Part shown: positions 9,107-16,368 of the stretch, piece after piece
Layout of the letters: each line of letters opens with the position of its first letter
Numbering within the stretch: the first letter of the stretch is position 1
Origin: Mesostigma viride
Taxonomy: Eukaryota; Streptophyta; Mesostigmatophyceae; Mesostigmatales; Mesostigmataceae
DNA length: 48,319 nt
Direction of reading: 5' to 3'
Assembly (NCBI GenBank): GCA_009746045.1
Contig: RPFO01000604.1
Coordinates: 1-48,319, forward strand
Translations under genes and position numbers: made by a program
The notes under the pieces: generated by a model
What the model saw: only the letters and a program-made list of their open reading frames with translations
The model's database searches: none
Told to the model about the DNA's origin: nothing

Positions 9107-9476
9107 TGGCGGCCCCCCAGCCCCGGCCCCGGTCGCTCCGTCGTTCCTGTCCGTATGCTTCGGATCCGGCCTGAAGATCTTCGACATCATCGTGTCCCCC
9201 CTTATCTGGATCATGGTTTCCGTCGCGTGGACGAGAATGATGCAGATCGATCAGGAAGAAGAAACCGTCAAGACGGTCCTCGTAAAGTCCGTACCGTTTT
9301 TCGTGCAGTTGCTGATCACGTGCGTCATCTTCGTGCCTGGTTTCGTGCGCGCGGGGCTCGTGAAGGGCTTGTTGGCGTTTTTACTCGTCAACTACGTGCG
9401 TTTTAACGTTGCCAACGTGTACGCCATGCTCTTTACGAGGTCCTTGGAGTCCGAGGACGAAGATATCGAATCCTAA
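9078..9476 (+). CDS. Small integral membrane protein, 132 residues
   Basis: After a short Pro-rich head there are hydrophobic stretches at about residues 25-52, 75-95 and 98-120, consistent with two to three membrane spans. The tail is acidic (SLESEDEDIES). No family was recognised. It is divergent from the 8084 gene across a duplicated TATA-like region, and is followed 13 bases later by the 9490 gene. Confidence 0.68.
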   Translation: MNPEEKLQTSGGPPAPAPVAPSFLSVCFGSGLKIFDIIVSPLIWIMVSVAWTRMMQIDQEEETVKTVLVKSVPFFVQLLITCVIFVPGFVRAGLVKGLLAFLLVNYVRFNVANVYAMLFTRSLESEDEDIES

Positions 9477-9489
9477 GGTAGGAATCGGA

Positions 9490-9699
9490 ATGTTTTCGTG
9501 CTTCGCTCCTAAACCGCGATCCCCGATCGGCCTATGGACGGGCCCGCGTTACTCTCCGCCTCCGGAGCCTCCGCGTTCTCCCGCGAAAATGACCGCGGGT
9601 CTCGCGCGAGTGATCGAGTTTCGGTACAACCGGTACTGGTCGAAGCGTGAAAAGGCCGAAGCGACAGCGAAAAAGAAGGGTTCGCCCTCCGAGCGTTGA
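9490..9699 (+). CDS. Small protein with ARVIEFRYNRYWS motif, 69 residues
   Basis: Starts at ATG 9490. It has a Pro-rich middle, then ARVIEFRYNRYWS followed by a Lys/Glu-rich tail. The same 13-residue motif forms most of the 25-residue product at 11098. The two motif-coding stretches differ at three third positions only, all synonymous, so both are likely translated. The function is unknown. Confidence 0.6.
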   Translation: MFSCFAPKPRSPIGLWTGPRYSPPPEPPRSPAKMTAGLARVIEFRYNRYWSKREKAEATAKKKGSPSER

Positions 9700-9725
9700 A
9701 AAACTTGTTCGATCCCCGTGTAAAG

Positions 9726-9988
9726 ATGTCTCGACCCGTTCTCCCTGCACCCTCCTACGACAAGGAGACCGCGGCGGCGTTTAACGCGATTTTTGACAGA
9801 GTGTTGAGGGACAATCCCGAGCTGCAAAAGCTCGTGACGTACGTCGAGGAGGAGGGGGGACGTTTACCCCCGTTTGCAAACCGTCGGCGATGGTCGCCAT
9901 TCTTCGGAAACTGCCTGTCCAAAACGAGGAGCAGCGAGAGAATATGCGCATCCTCTGCCGCAACTACCTCGGCGCCGAACTCGACTGA
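9726..9988 (+). CDS. Unknown small protein, one frameshift
   Basis: The first 43 or so residues from ATG 9726 are in one frame. After the run of six G at 9854-9859 the sensible coding continues in another frame (including LRKLPVQNEEQRENMR) to a TGA at 9986-9988. One added G restores a single product of about 87 residues. Staying in the first frame would give a Ser/Arg-rich tail to 10073 that looks like out-of-frame translation. No family was recognised. Confidence 0.55.
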
Positions 9989-10103
9989 TCCGGACTGGCG
10001 CGGCGCTCTGCACGGTTCCACGGTTCGAGACGCTTCGAGCGCGTTCGTGGACGAACCTCTTTATTCTCTATGAATAGCAGGTCTCACGCCAGAACATGCA
10101 ACC

Positions 10104-11009
10104 ATGTCCGAGGTCGTCAGCTACCTCTCCCCGTCGGACGGGGTTGACGACCATCCCCGGTTTGCTAAAAAAATGCGAGCCACTCCGCACGGGTATTTTT
10201 CGGTCATCGACACAATAACATGCATCTCGTTTTGCGATGAAGACGGAACCCCGAAGCCTAATGCAGCCCGCATGGCAAGTGTCACGTTCTCGCGTATCGA
10301 GAAAGAGCACCCGGAAGTGTCAACAGGATGTTTACTCTGGAAATTCCCAGGTGCCAGGCAGCGAGAGACGCCAGTCACTGACCGACAGGGCATGATCAAG
10401 ATCATCATGCTCCTCCCTGGCAAGATGGCCGCCAATTTCCGAGAGAACATCTCGATCCTCCTCGAGCGGTACCTGAACGCAGACGTGTCGTTGGCCGACG
10501 ATATCTACGCGAGGGCATCGGAGAAGGTGGCCTTGGAAGACGACAAGCGCGTCAAGAGCTGTCAGAGCACCAAGGAGCACATGGCCGCCGTCAAGCTGTT
10601 CATGGACAACCCCGAGAAGAAGGCCGGGCCGAAGGTGTACGCGTTCATCAACGAAACGGAGAACTTCGCCGTATCGGGAATGCACACGCCCGCTATTCGA
10701 CACCTGCACAACATGAAGAAGAGCGACTCGACGCGCGACTACTTCTCAGAGGAGATGAGCGCCGGAGTGGACTTGATGAACATAATCAACAAGAAGAACA
10801 TTTCCAAGGGAATAGACCCCGTCAAGAGCATCACTCAGCTCGGAAGGGGCATGTTCGACTTCTTTAAAGAGAACGGCGTCCACGAGGAAGCCAAGATCCC
10901 TGTGGACCGCGCGTTTGCGCTCGAGAATAAACGCAAGAGAGAGCAATACCTGACTAGTCGGAAGGCGCTCGAGGGTCCTCCCCAGCGCTTCCTTCCTATC
11001 ACTTCTTAA
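10104..11009 (+). CDS. KFPGxGQRETPVT-core protein, copy 1
   Basis: 301 residues, intact. Residues about 32-125 carry FSVIDTI, LWKFPGARQRETPVTD, IIMLLPGKMA and LLERYLNAD, which align with the 14258 gene. I recall multi-copy proteins with this core in giant viruses and protists but cannot name a domain with certainty. The arrangement of a helical, basic core followed by a coiled C-terminal half would suit DNA binding, as in BRO/KilA-N-type proteins; that is a guess. The C-terminal half is Lys/Glu-rich helix. Confidence 0.7.
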   Translation: MSEVVSYLSPSDGVDDHPRFAKKMRATPHGYFSVIDTITCISFCDEDGTPKPNAARMASVTFSRIEKEHPEVSTGCLLWKFPGARQRETPVTDRQGMIKIIMLLPGKMAANFRENISILLERYLNADVSLADDIYARASEKVALEDDKRVKSCQSTKEHMAAVKLFMDNPEKKAGPKVYAFINETENFAVSGMHTPAIRHLHNMKKSDSTRDYFSEEMSAGVDLMNIINKKNISKGIDPVKSITQLGRGMFDFFKENGVHEEAKIPVDRAFALENKRKREQYLTSRKALEGPPQRFLPITS

Positions 11010-11060
11010 ACATCGATTTGTATCGATATTTTACAAAAATGGCAATAAATGAAGTAAAAA

Positions 11061-11075
11061 TTGTTCATTAATAAA
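11061..11075 (+). promoter_or_regulatory. TTGTTCATTAATAAA motif
   Basis: Third copy of the motif found at 2867 and 7575. It lies 22 bases before the micro-gene ATG at 11098. The AATAAA-like part could also serve as the poly(A) signal of the 10104 gene. Confidence 0.35.
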
Positions 11076-11078
11076 ATC

Positions 11079-11100
11079 TGGCCAATGCTCGTTCCAAATG
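11079..11100 (+). repeat. GGCCAATGCTCGTTC element, copy 1
   Basis: A 22-base stretch repeated with one change at 11814-11835. Here it leads into the ATG of the micro-gene and contains a CCAAT box. Confidence 0.6.
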
Positions 11101-11175
11101 TTCGCGCGCGTGATCGAGTTCCGCTACAACCGGTACTGGTCGAATCGTCGAAATTCGGAGCGTAAAAAAAACTAA
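11098..11175 (+). CDS. Micro-gene, 25 residues, ARVIEFRYNRYWS motif
   Basis: A 25-codon frame from ATG 11098 to TAA 11173-11175. It consists of the motif shared with the 9490 product plus a short basic tail. Against the 9490 gene the 13 motif codons show three synonymous and no amino-acid-changing differences, which argues for translation of this very short gene. It could instead be a recent fragment of a larger paralogue. Confidence 0.45.
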   Translation: MFARVIEFRYNRYWSNRRNSERKKN

Positions 11176-11194
11176 GACGAATCTATACACGGAG

Positions 11195-11805
11195 ATGCCC
11201 CGGAAACGATCCACTAGGCGCTTTCACCGGGCACGTGGACCCGGTGTCGACCGTGAAGACGAAGTCAAAAACGAGAGCGCACCACCCAGAGAGCTCCCTT
11301 TTCGAGTGCCGGAACCCCCCCGCGGGCCCTTCCATCAAATACCGAGTCCGAGGACACACCTCTGCTTTTTAGCCGACCTTGGGAAAAGCAAGTTCTGGAT
11401 AATGCGAAAACAGATTTGAGACGTCAAATAGAACAAGCTAAAGAAACGAAGGGCGAACTCGACCAAACATATGGAAGGACGATGAAAGAATGGTCTCAGT
11501 CGAGACGATACCCAGCCGAAGAAGTCGAGGAGATGAGAGGAACGCTAAAAGACAGGATCAAGAGGATAAAAATAGAAGCTACTCGGCAGAATCAAAACAT
11601 AGAACGTTTGACATCCCGAGCGAGAGCGGCGAATATGGTAGAAGATCCACTGAAAAGGAGAAAGTACTCGGGCGTAAGGCACAAGAACAGAGCGCATTCG
11701 ACCGGTGTCAAGCAACAATGTAGTGCCCAGACGCTCGCCGGAAAGAGGTGCGGGAACAAGCCTCGAAAGGGGTGCAAAACATGCGCGTGTCACGCAAGAA
11801 AGTGA
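11195..11805 (+). CDS. Coiled-coil protein with C-terminal CCCH tag, one frameshift
   Basis: Begins at ATG 11195 with a basic head. The frame changes at the seven-C run 11315-11321, and adding one base joins it to the frame ending at 11805. The joined product is about 203 residues. It has an acidic/helical middle (a predicted coiled coil, from RRQIEQAKETKGELDQTY onward) and then a CCCH tag near the C-terminus (CSAQTLAGKRC, then CKTCACH). The tag is most like the one starting the 12636 protein (both end C-A-x-H-A-R-K), but sits at the opposite end of the protein. Confidence 0.62.
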
Positions 11806-11813
11806 TCATCAAA

Positions 11814-11835
11814 TGGCCAATGCTCGTTCAAAATG
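11814..11835 (+). repeat. GGCCAATGCTCGTTC element, copy 2
   Basis: Second copy of the 11079 element. It is followed by an ATG that opens only six codons, so it may be a duplicated promoter left with a broken gene. Confidence 0.55.
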
Positions 11836-12053
11836 AAAAATATTTTTGCTTGATGTAATACATAATATCAAAGATTCAATCTCGCCCGAGGCTGGCGACT
11901 CCTGCCCATTTTTGAAAAGCCTCTCTTGCTATCGACGCCCTCCTACGGGCCGCCGAGCAGCTAGACAAGACGGACGCAGCTACACTCGTCCGTCACACCG
12001 CAAAAACCCTCCGCCACCGCGTTCCAAATAACGGAGCGGTTTTCATCGATTGA
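11833..12053 (+). pseudogene. Possible broken small gene
   Basis: Two coding-like stretches lie in different frames: one of about 27 codons from about 11843, and one of about 45 codons (AIDALLRAAEQLDKTDAATL and on) ending at TGA 12051-12053. They need two corrections to join, unlike other genes here, and no good start codon exists. The 3' part overlaps the antisense end of the 11961 gene. Low confidence. Confidence 0.3.
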
Positions 12054-12405
12054 GTGTATGCGTTTGCACACTTCAGGGGGCGTTTTCATGGCCATCGTTC
12101 TGTTTGCCGCTTCTTCCATGTTCCTTATGACGTTTCTCATCGCCAGAACGATGTCATTCCGCTCTTTTGCGTTCATCCACCATAATCCCAGCGGACGAGG
12201 CGCGTCTGGAACTTCCTTCAAAATCCTGCGCGAGGAGGAACGGTACGTAAGCGGCAACCCGGGCGAACCGTGGTAAGCGAACAAGTGTTTGGATCCAGCG
12301 CTTTGGTTCTCGATTCAAAAAACGCAAAAAACTCACTCACGTTTTCGTTTTTGGCAGCATGTCCTCCCACTCCTTCATGGCTAGTTTCAGATTCGCGCCT
12401 TTCAT
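11961..12405 (-). CDS. Spliced gene, two exons, 109 residues
   Basis: Exon 1 runs 12405 to 12341 and exon 2 runs 12225 to 11961 on the minus strand. Exon 1 encodes MKGANLKLAMKEWEDM and a few more residues and ends at a GTGAGT donor. The 115-base intron 12226-12340 ends in a pyrimidine-rich CTCCTCGCGCAG acceptor. Joining gives 330 bases, exactly 110 codons with stop, in frame through a split codon. Without splicing, exon 2 would have to start at 12284 inside the predicted intron. The product is helical and basic and was not recognised. Its 3' end overlaps the weak 11833 relic on the other strand. Confidence 0.5.
12226..12340 (-). other. Predicted spliceosomal intron, 115 bases
   Basis: GTGAGT donor at the 12340 end, T-rich interior with CTTAC branch-like strings, and CAG acceptor at the 12226 end. 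The exons join in frame. Confidence 0.5.
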
Positions 12406-12487
12406 GGTTTGTTTTGGTTTTTGCGTGTGTCCACTGCGTCTCCCTTTCGTGGATGCCCTTTTATCCTTTGCTCTACTGACCCTCTCC

Positions 12488-12521
12488 GGCGGTTACAAAT
12501 CTCTCCGGATTCGTAACCGCC
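12488..12521. other. Inverted repeat just upstream of the tRNA
   Basis: GGCGGTTAC and GTAACCGCC form a perfect 9-bp stem with a 16-base loop, ending 8 bases before the tRNA. It could be a processing or boundary structure. Confidence 0.6.
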
Positions 12522-12529
12522 ACACGAAC

Positions 12530-12600
12530 GTTCTGGTAGCTCAGTGGAAGAGCGTCGGCCTTATGAACCGAAAGTCGCGAGTTCGAATCTCGCCCAGAAC
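12530..12600 (+). tRNA. tRNA-Ile, anticodon TAT
   Basis: 71 bases without an encoded CCA. The acceptor arm GTTCTGG/CCAGAAC pairs perfectly. The D-arm is GCTC/GAGC with a GG-containing loop. The T-arm is GCGAG/CTCGC with a TTCGAAT loop. The anticodon stem TCGGC/ACCGA has one C-A mismatch at its loop end. The 7-base loop CTTATGA gives TAT at 34-36, reading AUA. Internal A box TAGCTCAGTGG and B box GTTCGAATC are both good, so it is a eukaryotic Pol III-type gene. G at position 37 is unusual for an Ile tRNA. Confidence 0.88.
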
Positions 12601-12635
12601 ATCGAAATTTTCTCGAACCTTCTTTATACAACCAC

Positions 12636-12902
12636 ATGGCACAGTGCAGTGCGAAGACCAAGGACAATCACAAATGCAACAACGCCGCCCGAAAGGGCTA
12701 CAAGACGTGCGCCTCCCACGCTCGAAAGTCGCGGAAGCACTCCGCGCACCAAGGCGGGTTCACGTGTCCCATGCGAGATCTGACCGCGGTCGAATCGACC
12801 CCCGTCCCGGGAGGCGATTTGAACGCAGGAGGGTATTCGGATTACGCGACGCCGGCCACGCACTCCATAGCCCAGCGCAGGTACCGAAAGAAGAGGCGCT
12901 AG
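12636..12902 (+). CDS. CCCH-tagged small protein
   Basis: 88 residues. Cys4, Cys14, Cys25 and His28 form the tag, followed by ARKSRKHSAH and a Gly/Asp tail. It begins 35 bases after the tRNA, with TTTATACA at about 12623 as a possible TATA element. The tag is closest to the C-terminal tag of the 11195 protein. Confidence 0.68.
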   Translation: MAQCSAKTKDNHKCNNAARKGYKTCASHARKSRKHSAHQGGFTCPMRDLTAVESTPVPGGDLNAGGYSDYATPATHSIAQRRYRKKRR

Positions 12903-12950
12903 GTCGCGCACAGTTAAAAATTTTGAGAATTGTAAATAAAGGACACACAG

Positions 12951-13070
12951 ATGCCCTCCCACACTCGCTGGACGGAACAAGGGGCCACGCACGTTCGTTT
13001 TGGGGACATAACGGAACGCAAGCCGCGCAAAATACCGCCCCCTGACGCACAAGTGACAACGAGTCGTTAG
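12951..13070 (+). CDS. Small basic protein, 39 residues
   Basis: ATG 12951 to TAG 13068-13070. It is polar and basic with a Pro-rich end. TAG overlaps the TAA of the convergent 13067 gene as TTAG, the same geometry as at 8084-8087, which gives modest support. A TGTAAATAAAGG stretch just upstream may end the 12636 transcript or start this one. Confidence 0.4.
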   Translation: MPSHTRWTEQGATHVRFGDITERKPRKIPPPDAQVTTSR

Positions 13071-13234
13071 GATGGCCGAGTAGAGCACGGCAATGGGGGA
13101 GATTCCTTCTGGACGGAACGCAGGGCCGAGGCGTACTCGGCGCACAATTGAGCTCCCTCCGTGCTCATTCGCACCGTCGACCCTATATCTTTATCGTAGC
13201 TCGTGGCAGTTTCTACGCTATAACAACAACCCAT
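13067..13234 (-). CDS. Putative myristoylated/palmitoylated 55-residue protein
   Basis: The preferred start is the ATG at 13234, giving MGCCYS. Gly2 plus Ser6 fits an N-myristoylation signal and the adjacent Cys3 and Cys4 would suit palmitoylation, implying membrane anchoring. An in-frame upstream Met at 13273 would bury this signal. The rest is polar and ends CSTRPS. It is convergent with the 12951 gene. Confidence 0.45.
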   Translation of the reverse strand: MGCCYSVETATSYDKDIGSTVRMSTEGAQLCAEYASALRSVQKESPPLPCSTRPS

Positions 13235-14074
13235 GGGCGTGCACACATTGTGAATGCGAAAAGGTTTTTTCATTGATTATCGTAAATAATGCATGAATTG
13301 CACGGACAGACGCCGTACATGTACGCTCAAGATTCGCAGGCACAAGAGGCCCGCGCGCATCGTATCCTTTCGCGACTGTTTCAAAACCCCCGTCCTCTCT
13401 AGGACCAAGGAGGAGAACTATTGAAGCACGGTGGTGTTCGAATATTGGTCCACATGTCGCGTCGTAGCGCTCGACCACCACCCGGAACGTTCCCAATGAA
13501 ATCCGGTCGTACTTCTTCCCGCCATTATTTCCTGACGCTCTAGCTGGTTGAACGTCTTGAACACGAAACTGTGCGCGCGTTCTTGCAAAGTCCAGTTCCT
13601 CCCGGCGACGTCGTACAGCCGCTCCTCCACTCTGCGCCTCATGCTGTTAGACACCCTCAGCTCCATCACGTGCACGATGCCTTCCTCCAACTCCTCCCAA
13701 AGGGCCCACATCTTGTGGATTTTGTCCCCCCGGGGCGTGAAAACGGCGTCCTCGCACTCTTGGAGCCTTTCGGGCGTGAGGGCGGCCATCACCCCTCGCA
13801 GTTGTTCGTCCGTCCTCTGTTCGAGAAGAGGGTCGATGCGGTCGATCTCGGCCTCCTGACGAAACGCCAGTTCTTTGGAAACGGCCAGCTCCAAGTTCAC
13901 GTACCGCCTTTTGAGATATTCCTCTTCCAACTTCTCTCGTTTCACCTCCTCGTACGCTTTCTGCGTGGCCTTGTTGATGCCATCGCCGAACGGCCAAGAC
14001 TTTTCCACGATCTTTTTGATGAGTTCCGGGGGGAGGGACTCGTAGGACGCGGGCTCTCCTTCGCCGATCTCCAT
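13218..14074 (-). CDS. F-box-like protein, one frameshift
   Basis: Starts at ATG 14074. Residues 13-30 (SYESLPPELIKKIVEKSW) resemble an F-box start. A long charged helical region follows. Near 13518-13520 the frame should change: adding one G to GGG joins the first 180 or so residues to a second frame containing RISLGTFRVVVERYDATCG and ending at 13218. Without the correction the protein would end at 13418 with an unnatural Trp/Ser-rich tail. The last residues overlap the start of the 13067 gene by 17 bases, so the exact end is uncertain. Confidence 0.6.
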
Positions 14075-14257
14075 CGCTGCGAGAATGGCGTGCGAGGACG
14101 GGGACCCCTTTCGTCAGAGAGCGGGTGACAATTTCAAATAAGCAACGAACGCTCCTGAACTCTGAATTACTCTAGTACGGGCTTCTAGAAGAGGGGGAAG
14201 TGAATGGACGGCCAGATACTCAGACACTCCACGTGGCATTCGTAGGACGGTCCACGT

Positions 14258-15301
14258 ATGATACGCCGTTTGGGGACCGGTGACGTGGTTTTCGAAGGTG
14301 GCGGACGTTTAGACCTCCCTCAAATGATATGTAAAAGCAAACAACCGATCAAGAAATACGGAGCCATGGAGACAAACAAGATCATGGAGAGGTACCTCTG
14401 CCCCTCTCGTCCTTTCCGTGACGACGAGGATGACCCGTTCGAGGGGAAGATCCGCGTAAACGTCGACGGCCAAATATCGGTCATCGACGTAATAAAGGTT
14501 ATGCTGTTCATGACTGATGACGGGGCTTTCACAAAGAACTCCGGTATCCACGCCAATAACACGTTCGCAAGGCTTGGCAAAGTCCACAAAGAGGTTTACT
14601 CTCTTTGTGTAAACTTCAAATTCCCCGGTCCCGGGCAGCGAGAGACTCCGGTCACAGACCGAGCTGGGATCTTGAACATCATTCAGTTGCTTCCAGGCAA
14701 AAAGGCCGCCGTTTGTCGCCGTGCCATCACCGTGTTGTTGGAGAGGTACCTCGACGCAGACCCTAGTCTCATCCAGGACCTCCATGATAGGTATCGTGAC
14801 AAAACCGGCGAGGAATTCGTCCCGTTGTCTCGTTCCGCTCTGGCCGAGACCCCTCGAATCAAGGCGGCAGAGGCTGTAAAGTCAGACATGCTGGCAATCA
14901 AGAACAGCTCGAAGGAGAAGGTGCCTCCTCGTGTGTACGCATTCGTGAACGACGTGAGCAACAAACTCGTCACGGGAGACCACACGGCCAAGTACCGCGA
15001 GAATCAAAAGCTGGTGAAGAGGAGTCAGGCGACCAGAAACACATTTACGGACGCCATGAGCTCATTGGCAGAATTCTTCCATCTGAGCCACCAGGGCATG
15101 GTATCAAAGGGTGGGGACCCGAAGAAGGTTGCTGTGGATATAGAGGAGGCACTTGCACCCGGGCTAGAGAGAATGGGGCACTATGAGGAGGCTCGCAAGT
15201 ACCGCGGTCCAGAGTTCGCAGAGAAGAACAGGATTCTGATGCAACAGAACCGACTTCTGATCAAACAGGAGCAGCAGGCAAAGAGGATCAAACCGGAGTA
15301 G
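14258..15301 (+). CDS. KFPGxGQRETPVT-core protein, copy 2
   Basis: 347 residues from ATG 14258; comparison with copy 1 favours the ATG at 14366 (METNKIMERYL) as the true start. The core (ISVIDVI, NFKFPGPGQRETPVTD, IIQLLPGKKAA, LLERYLDAD) aligns with the 10104 protein across about 95 residues, and the C-terminal half is again Lys/Glu helix ending KQEQQAKRIKPE. Function is unproven. The DNA encoding the core recurs in broken form directly downstream. Confidence 0.72.
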   Translation: MIRRLGTGDVVFEGGGRLDLPQMICKSKQPIKKYGAMETNKIMERYLCPSRPFRDDEDDPFEGKIRVNVDGQISVIDVIKVMLFMTDDGAFTKNSGIHANNTFARLGKVHKEVYSLCVNFKFPGPGQRETPVTDRAGILNIIQLLPGKKAAVCRRAITVLLERYLDADPSLIQDLHDRYRDKTGEEFVPLSRSALAETPRIKAAEAVKSDMLAIKNSSKEKVPPRVYAFVNDVSNKLVTGDHTAKYRENQKLVKRSQATRNTFTDAMSSLAEFFHLSHQGMVSKGGDPKKVAVDIEEALAPGLERMGHYEEARKYRGPEFAEKNRILMQQNRLLIKQEQQAKRIKPE

Positions 15302-15680
15302 CTTTCTCACACCGAAGTGACCACGTTATGTGGTCTCTGGAAATTCCCTGGCGCCAAGCAGCGTCCTTTATTGTTCACACACTCCGAGGTTCACTATGGC
15401 GTATTCAACCTCTGTTCGAGCCACAAGGAGGTTCAAACGCGGGGTTTCAACTTCCCGTTCCCGGTCCCGGGCATCGAGAGGACTTGATTGTTCACACATG
15501 CCGAGGTGACTTATGGGATAAGTTACTTCAAATTCCCTAGTCCCGGGCAGCGAGAGTACTTTTTTATTCACACATGCCGAGGTTTACTCATTGTGTGTAA
15601 ACTTCTAATTCCCCGATCCCAGGCAGTGAGAGGGCTTTAATATTCACTGATCCATTCACAAAGTCCTTTATTATTAACAC
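15302..15680 (+). repeat. Degenerate intergenic array derived from the KFPGxGQRE coding core
   Basis: At least four units carry AAATTCCC..GTCCCGGGCAGCGAGAG (near 15340, 15455, 15525 and 15600). They are linked by CTTTATTRTTCACACATGCCGAGG (near 15365, 15485 and 15550). The sequence matches the coding DNA of the 14258 gene at about 14592-14645. Units still translate in part to HxEVxxxxxFKFPxPGQRE but frames and stops are broken. Confidence 0.65.
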
Positions 15681-15688
15681 ATGCGTCC

Positions 15689-16044
15689 TTACGTGTACTT
15701 ATAATATCCGAATTGCGTGTCAAATTGCGCCTCCCCTTTTTCTACCAGCTCTTTCCAATAAGTCGGTACACGTTCAGGGGCCGAGAACGGCTTCATTGAC
15801 GGTATCCCCCATGAGATCAGTTTGTGTATCCCGAAAAGGATAGGTGGGAGTACGGATACTGCTACGAGTCCGATGGCGATATACAGAAATTTATCGGTGA
15901 CGTGAGATTGTTTGAGCCACTGATGATACTGCTTATCAGCGTCATAGGGGTTTCGAGATCTGAGCCATACCGGTATGGACCCCCCACGAATATTAGAAAC
16001 CACACGACGAAAAATATTATAATCTTTGCGGTCCTGTCAACCAT
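15689..16044 (-). CDS. Small membrane protein with two predicted spans, one frameshift
   Basis: ATG 16044 opens a hydrophobic N-terminus (IIIFFVVWFLIFVG). At the six-C run near 15980-15985 (plus strand), one added base joins it to the frame ending at 15689, which has a second span (FLYIAIGLVAVSVLPPILFG). The joined product is about 118 residues. The alternative is a 104-residue protein from 16003. Not recognised. AATAAT/AATAAA strings follow on the minus strand near 15667. Confidence 0.5.
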
Positions 16045-16084
16045 CGGGTGTCATAGTGGGTACGTGAAAAAAAAAATTCTGCCA

Positions 16085-16215
16085 CCAGGGTACGCTAGCT
16101 TCCGTAACCTCTGGAATTCCCAGTCCCGGGCATCGAGAATCTTTATTATTTACACATGCCGAGGTTGTATACCCCAGATACAACTTCAAATTCCCCATTC
16201 CCGGGCGGCGAGAGG
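16085..16215 (+). repeat. Two more KFPGxGQRE-derived units
   Basis: AATTCCCAGTCCCGGGCATCGAGAA at about 16112-16137 and AAATTCCCCATTCCCGGGCGGCGAGAG near 16187 are joined by CTTTATTATTTACACATGCCGAGG. They are of the same type as 15302-15680. Confidence 0.6.
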
Positions 16216-16271
16216 CCTTTTGGCCAGGTAGCTAGTGGGTCCACTCATTGTTGGAATCATCAACAAAACAC

Positions 16272-16304
16272 TTTATTATTCATTCATCAATAAAGTTCTT
16301 TATT
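16272..16304 (-). terminator. Poly(A) signals of the 16369 gene
   Basis: Two AATAAA hexamers on the minus strand (16272-16277 and 16299-16304), 65-97 bases beyond the stop. Confidence 0.5.
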
Positions 16305-16368
16305 ACTCATTACATTTCATCCATCAATTCCCAAGTCCAATACCCAAGTCCAAGTCCAATACCCAAGT

